DNA from: UBA2386 sp046306335
GTDB taxonomy: Bacteria > Planctomycetota > UBA1135 > UBA2386
Direction: 5' to 3'
DNA: 64,000 bases
Assembly: GCA_046306335.1 (NCBI GenBank)
Contig: JBKDXM010000117.1
Coordinates: forward strand, 5,764 to 69,763
The position numbers and the translations under genes were made by a program. The notes under the pieces were generated by a model that saw only the letters and a program-made list of their open reading frames with translations, did not search any database and was not told where the DNA came from. Below, one piece after another: positions 52,843-63,578 of the stretch. The stretch's first letter is position 1, and the number at the start of each line of letters is the position of its first letter.

Positions 52843-54663
52843 TCAGTTGCCGATCGAGACGCCGGTCGCGTGCGTGCCGCCGAACACGCCGGCGACGTGG
52901 TCGTAGTACACCGCCTGGAACCAACCGGCGTCGCCGACCAGCAGCGGGTTGTTCGGGATCGGCAGCGGTACGCGGTGGAAGCCGTCGGTAGCGCCGGTTC
53001 CGACGGCGATGCCGGCCGGCAGGTGCACCGCCGGCGCGAGGTGCGCGCTGATGCCGTGGCTGACGAACAGGTCGGCGAAGCCGAACGTGCCCCACACGAG
53101 GCCGACCAGGCAGCCGCCCTGCACGTTCTGCACCGTGCAGCCGAAACCACCATTGCCGGGCTGCGCGCGGCCGCCGTCGAAGCCGAGGCGCGCAGGCCGC
53201 ACGGGCAGGCCGCCGCTGGCCGCGCCGAGCTTCTGGAAGCGCGTGTCGCCGGGGCCGGGCGGCGTCGTGTTGCGCAGCGTCGCCACCACGGTCATGGTCG
53301 ACGGCCCGCTCGGTCGCATGCCGAGCACCGCGAGGTCGACGCTGCCGTCCTGGCCGAGGTCGAGCCGCCGCAGATAGCCCGGCGCGCCGAAGATCGGCAA
53401 CACGGCGAAGTGCTGGTTGTGCGACGACGACCACGAGTGCGAGCCGGGCAGCTGGATCGACGTGAAGGTCGGGAACTGCAACTGCGGCCCCGACGCGACC
53501 AGCAGCTCGCTGTCGCCGTACACCGGGGCCGCCGCCGACGTCGACGACGCCGGCTGCACGAAGCCGCGCAGCAGCGCGAGGTCGAGGTGGCCGTCGCGGT
53601 CCCAGTCGCCGACCTCGAGCGCCATGGCGAAGTCCTGCAGGGCCGTCGGGTTCGGCGGCAGCGCGAGCCAGCCCCAACTGCCGGTCACCAGCCCGCCGAG
53701 CCCGTCGCCTTCGAACCACATCGCCGCGGCGGTCAGCGTGCCGGCCGACGGCATCGTCAGCGTCAGCAGGTAGTCGGGCGCGCCCTGGCCGACGAGGTCG
53801 GCGACCGCGAGCGCCGTGAAGCGACCCGGGCCGATCAGCGCCGGCGGCTGGGCGGCAGCCAGTTGTCCGCCCTGGAACGACACGTGCTGCAGGGTCTGGC
53901 TGAAGGCGCCCGCGCTGCCGACTTCGCCCAGCACGACGAGGTGGTCGAGGTCGGCGTCGCCGTCGAGGTCGGCGAAGTCGACGTCGATCACCGTGCCGGG
54001 TAGTTGCAGCCGCGACACGCTGAAGTTGCCCAAGCCGTCGCCGCGGTACCACGCCACGAAGCCGGGCACCGTCGAGCCCGTCCAGCGGTCGATCGCGCCG
54101 CCGCCGATCACGATGTCGAGGTTGCCGTCGGCGTCGAGGTCGATCGCCTCGGCGACCGGGAACCAGTAGCCGACCAACGGCGGTTGCGCCGGAAACGCGC
54201 CGGCGAACTGGTCGATCACGACGTCGGGCGCGAAGTTGCCGGCCGTCAGCGTGCCGGAGCCGAGGTTGCGCTGCACGTGCACCATGCCGAGCGAAGTGAC
54301 CGCGACGAGGTCGTCGCGGCCGTCGCGGTCGAAGTCGCCGCTGGCGAGCGCGATCGCGGTGGCGAACACCGGCGAACCGGCGACCGACTGCGCCGGGCCA
54401 GGAGCATTGAGCGACAGCGCCGCGCCGTCTTCGTCGAGCGCATGGATCAGCGTGCCGAAGAACACGCTCGGCAGCACGAAGTCGGGGCTGGCGTCGCGAT
54501 TGAAGTCGAGGACGGCGCCGACGGCGCCGAGCGAGAACGCCGTCATCGCCCGCGGCGGCGCGAAGGGATGCGGCGGCTGTGCCGTGGCCGTGCCGGCGAG
54601 CGCCGCTGCGCCCGCCAACCCCACGCCGAACGATGACCGTGCGCCGCGAAGAACGCTCCGCAT
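52843..54663 (-). CDS. Exported FG-GAP repeat protein with planctomycetal C-terminal module
   Basis: 606 residues from ATG 54663, which is preceded by a strong GGGAGG ribosome binding site six to seven bases upstream. Signal peptide SSFGVGLAGAAALAGTATAQ. Calcium-loop repeats: DFNRDASPDF, DFDRDGRDDL, DLDADGNLDI, DLDGDADLDHL, DWDRDGHLDL, DLGQDGSVDL, which build an FG-GAP propeller. The last 110 residues (GGFGCTVQNVQGGCLVGLVW and onward, ending THATGVSIGN) are related in style to the C-terminus of the 1563-2444 protein, suggesting a common anchoring module. No enzymatic motif. Confidence 0.82.
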   Translation of the reverse strand: MRSVLRGARSSFGVGLAGAAALAGTATAQPPHPFAPPRAMTAFSLGAVGAVLDFNRDASPDFVLPSVFFGTLIHALDEDGAALSLNAPGPAQSVAGSPVFATAIALASGDFDRDGRDDLVAVTSLGMVHVQRNLGSGTLTAGNFAPDVVIDQFAGAFPAQPPLVGYWFPVAEAIDLDADGNLDIVIGGGAIDRWTGSTVPGFVAWYRGDGLGNFSVSRLQLPGTVIDVDFADLDGDADLDHLVVLGEVGSAGAFSQTLQHVSFQGGQLAAAQPPALIGPGRFTALAVADLVGQGAPDYLLTLTMPSAGTLTAAAMWFEGDGLGGLVTGSWGWLALPPNPTALQDFAMALEVGDWDRDGHLDLALLRGFVQPASSTSAAAPVYGDSELLVASGPQLQFPTFTSIQLPGSHSWSSSHNQHFAVLPIFGAPGYLRRLDLGQDGSVDLAVLGMRPSGPSTMTVVATLRNTTPPGPGDTRFQKLGAASGGLPVRPARLGFDGGRAQPGNGGFGCTVQNVQGGCLVGLVWGTFGFADLFVSHGISAHLAPAVHLPAGIAVGTGATDGFHRVPLPIPNNPLLVGDAGWFQAVYYDHVAGVFGGTHATGVSIGN

Positions 54664-54947
54664 CCCAGCACCTCCCCGTTGACCAGCCCGCTGGCGGAGG
54701 TCCATTGCCGCCTCGCGGCGGAAGGTGTGTCGGCGTCGAACGGCGCCGCGAGCCACACCGCAACGGAACGGTCTCGCGTCCAGACGAACTGTCGCACTTG
54801 CGTGCTACCTGCCAGGATCGGTCGGCGACCCCGTGCGATTGATGAGGGGAAACCTGCGGGCCATTGGGCCCAGGTGGCGTCCGCGGCGCCGCGCGCCGAC
54901 GCGTCGGCGGCCGGCCGGCGCCAAGGCGCGCGCGCCGCCGCCGGCGG

Positions 54948-55661
54948 TCAGGAACCGCGAAGCGCCGACAGCAAGGCGGCTGCGGCCTGCTTCTCGGCGG
55001 CGCGTTTGGTGCGGCCGCTGCCGGTCGCGGTGCGGCCGTCGACGACCTTGGCGGCGACGACGAACTCCTGCTCGTGCTGCAGGCCGTTCGTTGCCACGAG
55101 TTCGTACCGCGGTTGGCCCAGCTTGTGGTGTTGGCACCAGTGCAGCAGCGCCGTCTTGCTGTCGGCGGCGGTCTTCGCGTCGTCGCCGAGTTCGCCCTTG
55201 GGCAGCACGTGGCGGCGAACGAACTTGCGGGCCGCGGCGACGCCGCCGTCGATGAGCACCGCGCCGAGCACCGCTTCGACGAGGTCGGCGAGGATGCGTT
55301 CGCTGTGGCGCTCGGCGTCGCGCAGGCCCTTGCCGTGCGCGAGGTGGACGGCGAGGTCGAGGCGCCGGGCGGCCTCGGCGAGCGGCCGGCGGCTGACGAT
55401 GCGGGCGCGCGTCTCGGTCAGCTGGCCCTCGGCGACCTCGGCGTCGGCGCGGAACAGCACGTCGGCGACGGCGAAGTTGAGGAAGGCGTCGCCGAGGAAC
55501 TCCAGCCGCTCGTAGCTGGCCTTGCCCTCGTTGCCGGTCGAGGCGTGCGTCAGCGCGCGGTCGAGCAGGCCCAGGTCCTCGAAGGCGTGGCCGAGGCGCT
55601 TGCTCAGCTCGCGCAGCGTGCGCTGGCGCGCTGCGGTCGGCAGATCCTGGGGCGAGGGCAT
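54948..55661 (-). CDS. rnc: Ribonuclease III
   Basis: 237 residues. RNase III cuts double-stranded RNA in rRNA and mRNA processing. The signature YERLEFLGDAFLNFAVAD (Glu and Asp for Mg2+) and LVEAVLGAVLIDGG (final Glu) are complete, followed by the C-terminal dsRNA-binding domain (DSKTALLHWCQHHKLGQPRY, GRTKRAAEKQAAAALLSAL). The usual GDS is GDA in the signature. ATG 55661 is used; an in-frame TTG at 55673 would add four residues. It lies 115 bp downstream of typA on the same strand. Confidence 0.94.
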   Translation of the reverse strand: MPSPQDLPTAARQRTLRELSKRLGHAFEDLGLLDRALTHASTGNEGKASYERLEFLGDAFLNFAVADVLFRADAEVAEGQLTETRARIVSRRPLAEAARRLDLAVHLAHGKGLRDAERHSERILADLVEAVLGAVLIDGGVAAARKFVRRHVLPKGELGDDAKTAADSKTALLHWCQHHKLGQPRYELVATNGLQHEQEFVVAAKVVDGRTATGSGRTKRAAEKQAAAALLSALRGS

Positions 55662-55776
55662 GGCGGACGCCAACAGGGTAGCGTCGGCTGCCGCGGCGCA
55701 CAGCCGCCCGGTGCGGCGGCGCGGCGGCGATCCGGCGCGCGCCCGGTCGAACCGGACGCGCCGCCGGGCGGCTGGC

Positions 55777-57615
<1,839 letters not shown>

Positions 57616-57783
57616 GATGTCGTGCGGGCGTGGGGAGCCCGGGCTCGCGGCGGTCGTGGCGACGGCCGGGAATGGGGGGCGAGGATTGTGCCGGCCCTGC
57701 GCGAACGGTCAACTCCCGCGCCGGCCAGGGCGGCCGTATCCGTGAAGAACCCGCACCACGACCACGGCGTCGCCGCCGATGCG

Positions 57784-58470
57784 ATGGCGCGCACGGCGCC
57801 GCCGGCGACGGCGCAGCCGGCACAGCCGTTGGCGGCACCGTCGCGTTGGGGTTGGCGCTCCGGCCGGCGGCGCGCGGCCATGGCCGCGGCGGCCCTGTTG
57901 GCGCTCGTCGCCGCACTCGCGTTCGCGGCGCACCAGCAGGTGCTCGCCGCCGCGGCGCCGTTCGTGCGCGCGGTCGCGGACGCGCCGGCCGCCGACGCCA
58001 TCGTGGTGCTGGGCGCGCGCATCCACGCCGACGGCCGGCCGTACTCGCTGCTGGTCGATCGCCTGGTGACCGCCGAGGACCTGTGGCGGCACGGCAAGGC
58101 GCCGCGCATCGTGCTGTCGGGCCTCGGCGGCGGGGGCGTCGGCGACGACGAGGTGGCGGCGATGCGGCGTTACCTCGCCGGGCGCGGCGTGCCCGACGCG
58201 GCGATGGTCGACGACCCGCTCGGGCTGCGCACGATCGACACGATGCGGCGGTGCCGCGACGTGTACGGCGTCGCCCGCGCGCTGGTCGTGACCAACCCGT
58301 TCCACGTGCCCCGCGCGGTGTTCCTCGCGCGCAGCGTCGGTCTCGAAGCGCACGGCGTCGAAGCACCGTACGGCCACGACTACGGCACCGCGACGATGCT
58401 GCGCAATCGCGCGCGCGAGGTCGCGGCCAGGGTGTGGGCGTGGTGCGAGGTCGCGGTCGCGGGGCGGTGA
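57784..58470 (+). CDS. SanA/YdcF-like membrane protein
   Basis: 228 residues. One N-terminal membrane helix (AMAAAALLALVAALAFAAH) then a DUF218-type domain of the SanA/YdcF/ElyC group: DAIVVLGARIHADGRPYSLL, LVTAEDLWRHGKAPRIVLSG, DPLGLRTIDTMRRCRDVYGV and ALVVTNPFHVPRAVFLARS. SanA-type proteins influence envelope integrity or vancomycin tolerance in E. coli (established for SanA); the biochemical activity is unsettled. ATG 57784 is used; a GTG at 57742 would add 14 residues. Confidence 0.85.
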   Translation: MARTAPPATAQPAQPLAAPSRWGWRSGRRRAAMAAAALLALVAALAFAAHQQVLAAAAPFVRAVADAPAADAIVVLGARIHADGRPYSLLVDRLVTAEDLWRHGKAPRIVLSGLGGGGVGDDEVAAMRRYLAGRGVPDAAMVDDPLGLRTIDTMRRCRDVYGVARALVVTNPFHVPRAVFLARSVGLEAHGVEAPYGHDYGTATMLRNRAREVAARVWAWCEVAVAGR

Positions 58471-58936
58471 CGGGGCGGGGCCGCGAGTGGGCGGTTGCAC
58501 GGGCCGGCGAACGGGCGGCCGGCCTCGGCGGTGGCCTGCGGCAGCCGGTGGGGGGCGTTGCCGTCGCCCGCTGCTGCCCGCCCGTCGGCGTGCGCCGCAT
58601 TGCCGTCGGGAGAAGGCGCGTGCGTGGGACTGCTGCCAAAGCGTGCCGCACCGAGCGCGTGATACGGCGCCATCCCAGCCTTGGACAGATGGCGATAAAA
58701 ATCTCAGAATTCTGCTAAGGTCCGGCAGCCTAGAATCTTGCGAGGAGGGGTTGCCAAGCCTGCCGGCGCGGACACCATCACCTGCGTATGGTTCGGCATG
58801 GCACGTGGTCGCGACCGAGTTTGCGCGCAGCCAGTGCGCCTGCGCAGTGCGCGGCGCGCGAGGATGGCTCGGCGCGATCGCCGCACCAACGCGGCGCTCC
58901 GCAGGCGTTGGCGGTTGCGTGCCGGCGGAGGTTCGC
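58471..58936. other. Intergenic stretch with one arm of a 13-bp inverted repeat
   Basis: 466 bp with no supported gene. Its AT-richer part near 58695-58740 contains ATCTCAGAATTCT (58701-58713), whose exact reverse complement lies at 59421-59433 inside the end of the sigma-like gene. The rest is GC-rich and featureless to me. Confidence 0.45.
58701..58713 (+). repeat. Left arm of 13-bp inverted repeat
   Basis: ATCTCAGAATTCT, reverse complement of 59421-59433. Neighbouring bases extend the similarity for two or three more positions. It includes the 8-bp palindrome AGAATTCT and lies in a locally AT-rich spot, unlike its surroundings. Confidence 0.6.
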
Positions 58937-59492
58937 ATGACCCGCGACGCGATCATGGCTTCGGTGCTGGCGCGCGTGCTCGCGCAGGTCGCGCACGCGG
59001 CGGCGCTGCGACTGCCGGCGGAATTGGTCGACGACGCGGCGCAGGAAGCCTGGGCCAGGTGGCTGGCAGCGGGAGGGGAAACGAGCGAGGCGCGACAGCA
59101 GGCGGATGCGTCCGCGTACCTCGTCGGCATCTTCCATCCCGTCTGCGCCGACGCCGTGCGCGCGCATCGCCGCCGCCAGCGTTGGTGCGCGCTCGCTGCC
59201 GACCTCGGCGTCGAACCTGCAAAACTCGTGGACGAGCGCCCGGCAGCTGGCTTGGGAGGGCATCGCGCGCCTCCTCGAGCAGGTGGTGCGCCCCGTGTTC
59301 GCCGATCTGCCGGCAGCGGACGTCGACCTCTGGATCGCTGCCAAGGTCGAGGGCCTCGGTTGGCAGGCGGCGGGAGAGGCGGCGGGGATGGGCCGGGCGG
59401 CGATCCGCCGATCGCGGCAAAGAATTCTGAGATTCTTGAGTACTGGCGACGTCCTCAGACGACTTAAGCAACGGCTGGACGATGTTCCGTGA
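58937..59492 (+). pseudogene. Sigma-70-like gene, frameshifted
   Basis: Two parts in different frames. The 5' part (from ATG 58937, which has a GGAGG six bases upstream) gives MTRDAIMASVLARVLAQVAH and PAELVDDAAQEAWARWLAAG, resembling sigma region 2. The 3' part, in the next frame, gives VRPVFADLPAADVDLWIAAK, GLGWQAAGEAAGMGRAAIR and the end RFLSTGDVLRRLKQRLDDVP, resembling region 4. The switch falls around 59230-59255, needing one extra base removed to join them. Either a recent frameshift or, less likely, a programmed one. The region-4 end carries the right arm of the inverted repeat. Confidence 0.65.
59421..59433 (+). repeat. Right arm of 13-bp inverted repeat
   Basis: AGAATTCTGAGAT, reverse complement of 58701-58713; it encodes part of the QRILRFL sequence at the end of the sigma-like gene. 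The arms flank almost exactly that gene and its upstream region. Confidence 0.6.
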
Positions 59493-59577
59493 TGGTCACG
59501 GGGCGGAAGTCTCTGCTCCGCGCTGGTGAACGCAAGGATAGTAGCCAGCGCCACGTTTTCCTACGACTTGAGCCTTT

Positions 59578-60051
59578 ATGTTCCAAGAACTTGTGAAGCC
59601 GGTTCTCATGACGGCAGTGCTCATCTTCATCGCTGCGACGTCGGCTGCGCAAACGCAACCTCGTGATGTTCCAGGCGGACCTGGATGCCCGGAGCGTGGG
59701 GTGGAGAAGGTGGGGCCAAAATGGAATGGGTCGGATGCAGGCACCTCCTGCAACAGTGGGGTCGGGTTCACCTTCGCGGGGATCACCTACACGGCTCAAG
59801 ACAACAGGTGCCCGTCGATGGTTGAGTATGTGCCGACACACCATATGCCAGATCATGCGACGCACGCGAGGTGCACCTACTGGTTTCAACAAGGCACGAT
59901 TCAAGTTTTACTTCACAAGTACGAATGCAGAGGTCCGCTCGCTGGCTGCGGATTTCTCGGCCTCGGATGGTGCTGCACTGAAGTTAGCGTGACAGAAGGG
60001 CCCCAATTTCCAGACCATGGGCAAAGTCTCTGTCGACCATGTCGTGATTAG
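59578..60051 (+). CDS. Small exported Cys-rich protein, unknown
   Basis: 157 residues. Signal peptide (FQELVKPVLMTAVLIFIAATSAAQ), then a mature chain of about 130 residues with ten cysteines, mostly paired in the last third (YECRGPLAGCGFLGLGWCCT, SLCRPCRD), so disulfide-stabilised folding outside the cytoplasm is likely. No family recognised. Base composition is lower in GC than neighbouring genes, which is compatible with acquisition. ATG 59578 directly begins the signal peptide. The next gene follows after 54 bp, so co-transcription is plausible. Confidence 0.62.
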   Translation: MFQELVKPVLMTAVLIFIAATSAAQTQPRDVPGGPGCPERGVEKVGPKWNGSDAGTSCNSGVGFTFAGITYTAQDNRCPSMVEYVPTHHMPDHATHARCTYWFQQGTIQVLLHKYECRGPLAGCGFLGLGWCCTEVSVTEGPQFPDHGQSLCRPCRD

Positions 60052-60105
60052 CGCAGGCTTGCGTAACCGTCGGCATCGCACTCACGGCGAATCTGAGGTC
60101 GTCAC

Positions 60106-61548
60106 ATGCAGCGCAACATCACGTTGATAGCCCTGATCATGGCCATCGGGCTCCTTCTGCTATGGGCATTGCAGCGTCGGGACATCCCAAAGCTCCGCGA
60201 CGATGACACGCGAGCGGTTGCGATGCCCGAGCCGGCTGGACCCGCGCGTTCGGCCCAGGGCAACCGCGTTGACGCCGCGCCGGGAGGCGCCGTGGCAGCG
60301 ACGACGGACCCTGCGGGAGGCACGCGATCCTTCGACGAGGTCTTCGCCGATATCGTCGCCTGCCTTCGGGCCCAGTCGGCGACGTCGACGAATCCGTCGC
60401 GTGCGCGCGATGGCGCTGGCAACGGGCCGGACATGGGCAAACTCAATGCGTTGATGGAGGAGATGGTCACACGGGTACCGGACTCTGGCGGTTCCGCGGT
60501 GCGCAAGGTGGCGTCTGTGCCCTTCGCTTGGTCGGCTCCCGAAGCGGTCATCGACGTCTTTGCCTGCCGAACCATCGTCGACTTGCAGTTGCAGGCGCGT
60601 AGGGACCATCCTGCGGCCCTGGGATCGCCGACGAAGCTGGTCGGGGTCCTTCTCGATCACATGGCGTTCACGGTGGACCTCGGTCAGTTCGCGCATGGCC
60701 TGCTCAACCGCAAGCCGTACCTGGGGCGGGAGCACGAGCCCATCGTGCGGGCGATGCTGCAGGCGGCCGTCGGCGAACAGGCCTACCTCGCGCCGTTGGC
60801 GCGTGATCTCCTGCTCACGATCTATTTGAACGTGGATGCGGACAACGTCGACTTGCTCATGATGGCCCAGGGTGGCGATGGCTCGGAGGCGCAAACCGCC
60901 GCGCTGCACCGGCTTTTGCTCTCGCCGCAGTACAGAGACTTCGCGGTTGCGCAGCTCATCGCCAGCCGCGATGGCCAACGCATGAACAACGCCGCGTTGT
61001 TCGCTGCCGAAAACCTCGACGCCGAACAAGCGCTTCATGTCGTCATCGCGTTGAAGTCAACGCCAGAAGGTGAGTATACCCATTTCTTCGCGTACATGCG
61101 CCTGCGTGAGCGTGCGCCGGAAGCGCTAGCGGCGAGCTATGAGGCCGCGTTGGCCAGCAACACGCTGCCGGCGCATCGCATGAACGCACTCTGGCAGCTT
61201 GGCAACATCGAAGGCGCGCGCGGCCGGGAGCTGGCAACCTTGGGGTTTCGCGAGGATCCATCACCGCGGGTTCGCGGCGTCGCGCTGCTCGTGCTCGGGA
61301 GCAGTCTCGCGAGCGCCGATTTCGAGCCCATGTTTGACCAGGCGATCGGCGACGAAGAGCTGCGCGCGGCGCCATTCGGCTGGTCGGATCTCGTGAGCGC
61401 GCTCGGCAACCATGCTCGCCGTAAGGGCGGCACGGACGTCAACTTCCTCGATCGGGCGACCCGTGCGTTGCTCAGCGGGTTGCCGGGCGACCGGGACGAC
61501 TTGCGGAGCAGAGTCACGGCGTTGCGCCGCGAGTATGTGCCGCAGTGA
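60106..61548 (+). CDS. Membrane-anchored helical-repeat protein, unknown
   Basis: 480 residues. An N-terminal anchor helix (ITLIALIMAIGLLLLWAL) leaves the rest outside the cytoplasm. After a low-complexity spacer (about 30-75), the body is all-helical and shows HEAT-like spacing (AHRMNALWQLGNIEGARGRE, PSPRVRGVALLVLGSSLASA), without catalytic motifs. I do not recognise a family. It lies directly after the Cys-rich exported protein and before the IS; the three upstream elements (sigma-like, Cys-rich, this) may have formed one accessory unit (inference). Confidence 0.65.
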   Translation: MQRNITLIALIMAIGLLLLWALQRRDIPKLRDDDTRAVAMPEPAGPARSAQGNRVDAAPGGAVAATTDPAGGTRSFDEVFADIVACLRAQSATSTNPSRARDGAGNGPDMGKLNALMEEMVTRVPDSGGSAVRKVASVPFAWSAPEAVIDVFACRTIVDLQLQARRDHPAALGSPTKLVGVLLDHMAFTVDLGQFAHGLLNRKPYLGREHEPIVRAMLQAAVGEQAYLAPLARDLLLTIYLNVDADNVDLLMMAQGGDGSEAQTAALHRLLLSPQYRDFAVAQLIASRDGQRMNNAALFAAENLDAEQALHVVIALKSTPEGEYTHFFAYMRLRERAPEALAASYEAALASNTLPAHRMNALWQLGNIEGARGRELATLGFREDPSPRVRGVALLVLGSSLASADFEPMFDQAIGDEELRAAPFGWSDLVSALGNHARRKGGTDVNFLDRATRALLSGLPGDRDDLRSRVTALRREYVPQ

Positions 61549-61601
61549 TGTCCGCCGGCTAACCCAACTTCCGCAGTTGGCTGCGTAGGAATTACGGCGC
61601 A

Positions 61602-62855
61602 TCAGGAAGTCGTGTGGGTAGCTGAGACTCCGGCGGGGTAGAGGTCGAGGCCTCCAAGACGGAAGTAGATGGCGTTGCGGAAGCGATTGCGGCTGCGGAA
61701 GCCGCACGCGGCGCGCTTGATCCTCTGCACCTTCGAGTTGACCGACTCGCTGGCGGCGTTGGTGGCACGAAGGGCCATGGCGTTGACGATGCCGCAGAGG
61801 TGGTCGCGGATCATGCGTGCGACCTTCTCCATGGGCTCGAGCCGGCTGCGCATGGCCTTGCCGATCCATGCGGTCCAGGCCGCCCGCGCGCTGCTGCGGC
61901 GAACGAATCGCCAGATGCACATCGCCGTCTCCTTCAGCGACCAAGCCCGACTTGTCCGGAGGTTCATCTGATGCAGCGCCTCGATGGCGCCGACCTGCTC
62001 GGGCTCGAAGTTGTCGGGATTGGTCAACCAGAGGTATCGCGACCCCTTCAGCGAGTCATCGCCTTCGGCCAGCAGGGCACGGTGCTCTTCACGCCGCACG
62101 CGGTCTACGCCGTCGCCGAGGTGCTGAGCGACGTGGAACTTGTCGAACGCGAACTTCTTGTCGGCGTCGGGCACGTGATCGCGCACGACGCGAAGGAAGA
62201 CGCCCCACATGTCCATCGCGACGGCCTCGATCGCATCGATCTGGGCAGGCGTCAGCGATCGGAAGTAGGACTCGATGCTCTCGCGCTTGCGGTCGCCGGC
62301 GACGTACAGGACACGGCCGCTGTCGAGGTCGGTCACGATGGTCACGTACTCGTGCCGTCGCTGGAACGACGTCTCGTCGACTCCGATGCGCTTCACGCGG
62401 ATGCGCCTCTTGCGGGCGAGGCTCCGCTCGACGGCGCGCGCGAGGATGCCATCGACTTCGTCTCAGCTCAGGCGCAGCTGCTCGGCAACTGCCTTGATCG
62501 ATGCCAGCGAGCGCAATCAGTCGATGACGACCGCCTCCATCAACGCTGTGAACCCGGTGCCGGGCTCGGCCCACGGCACGTGAACTTGCCTGACCCCGTG
62601 CTCGGCGCACTCGATTCGCACCACGTCCGCGACCAGGATCGTCCTGATCTGGCAAGTGTCCAGGTGGCGCCAGCTGCGTTGGCGGCTGTCGTACCCAGGG
62701 CAAGGCTTCTTGCACTCGGGGCACTGCAGCGACGCGTGCAGCTTCGCCGCGACGAGGACGCGCACCTCACCGGCTTTGTGGTCGAGCTTCACGTCGCGGA
62801 CTTCCCAGGGGTCGACGAGTCCGAGGATGCGGGCGTAGAGGTCGCGGTCTTCCAC
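61602..62855 (-). pseudogene. ISL3-family transposase, two in-frame TGA codons
   Basis: About 417 codons in one frame, the usual ISL3 length. N-terminal Cys residues (LQCPECKKPCPGYD, IECAEHG) form the zinc-binding part, then the DDE domain with IGVDETSFQRRHEY, VAMDMWGVF and the final Glu in NAASESVNSKVQRIK. Between them two TGA codons interrupt the frame: after EAVVID (62517-62519) and after EQLRLS. In relatives both places are Trp (IDWL and LSWDE), so both arose from TGG. No frameshift is present. Terminal inverted repeats could not be fixed. Confidence 0.85.
61602..62855 (-). mobile_element. ISL3-family insertion sequence (coding part; ends not determined)
   Basis: The transposase gene defines the element. 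The left end lies somewhere between 61549 and 61602 and the right end beyond 62855, but I find no convincing pair of terminal inverted repeats. A perfect hairpin at 62940-62975 may belong to or lie next to the right end. Confidence 0.6.
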
Positions 62856-63578
62856 GCCAGCAAGCTACGCACGGGCCCGGCCGAAGCGACCCTCGGCAAG
62901 AACGGAGACGGGACCCTGCCGTCTCATCGGCATGAGGTAGCTCCCGCACCCTGTACTGGAAAAGGGTGCGGGAGCGCGAGGGTGTCTCAACGCGGCATAG
63001 GAGCGCTGTCGAGCGGCCGGCCAGCAAGGTGCGTGACGCGCCGACGCGCAGACCAGCTCCTAAACCGCAACGCGGCGCGCGCCTTGCCAGCCGGACGCCG
63101 ACAGCGCGGACTTGGAGCGATGGCGCCAACCGGGCAGGCGCAAGTCGTGCGGCGCAGCGAGATCGTTGGCCAGCAGTGCAGAAGCAGGCATTTGCCCACA
63201 CGACTTCCCGAAGACCCAGAATCTGGCCGTTCGAACGCCCGCCTTCAGGACGCCAGACGTTCCGGAATCAGGGTGCCAGACTTTCCGGAGCCGACACCGC
63301 GCTGGAGCGCGCGGTCGCGGAGATCCGCCGGTTGCAGGCGGGCGGCGCGGCGCCGACGGGGGGTGCGGGGGCAGGCGCGCCGGTCGGCAGGTGACGCGCG
63401 CGGCCGGCGCCACTGACGTCGCGGTCGCCGACGCGTGGCCGCTCCTGCCGCACGCGCTCCTGGTTGGCGGGGCGCGCCGGCGACGGCATCGCTCGGCCTG
63501 CGCGCGCCGCGATCCAGGCGCGCCGGGTCGCTGGCGCCATCGCTTCTCCCGTGGACCCGCGTCGGCCCGCGCGGCAGC
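62856..63578. other. Non-coding or decayed stretch after the IS
   Basis: 723 bp without a supported gene. It holds the 12-bp-stem hairpin at 62940-62975. Around 63255-63290 the motif CCAGAC(G/T)TTCCGGA occurs twice (GCCAGACGTTCCGGA and GCCAGACTTTCCGGA). Around 63299-63394 a frame ends TALERAVAEIRRLQAGG, which looks like the last codons of a lost gene. Confidence 0.45.
62940..62975. repeat. Perfect 12-bp inverted repeat (hairpin)
   Basis: GCTCCCGCACCC and GGGTGCGGGAGC with a 12-base A/T-richer loop. It is not followed by a T run in either direction. Possible terminator for the IS or a structured end sequence. Confidence 0.6.

Noticed and set aside
62460..62520. TGA read as Trp (alternative genetic code) because two transposase TGAs fall on Trp positions.
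   Set aside because: Many confident genes in the window end in TGA (rnc, rtcB, most of the amidohydrolase array), so TGA is a stop here; the transposase is simply broken.
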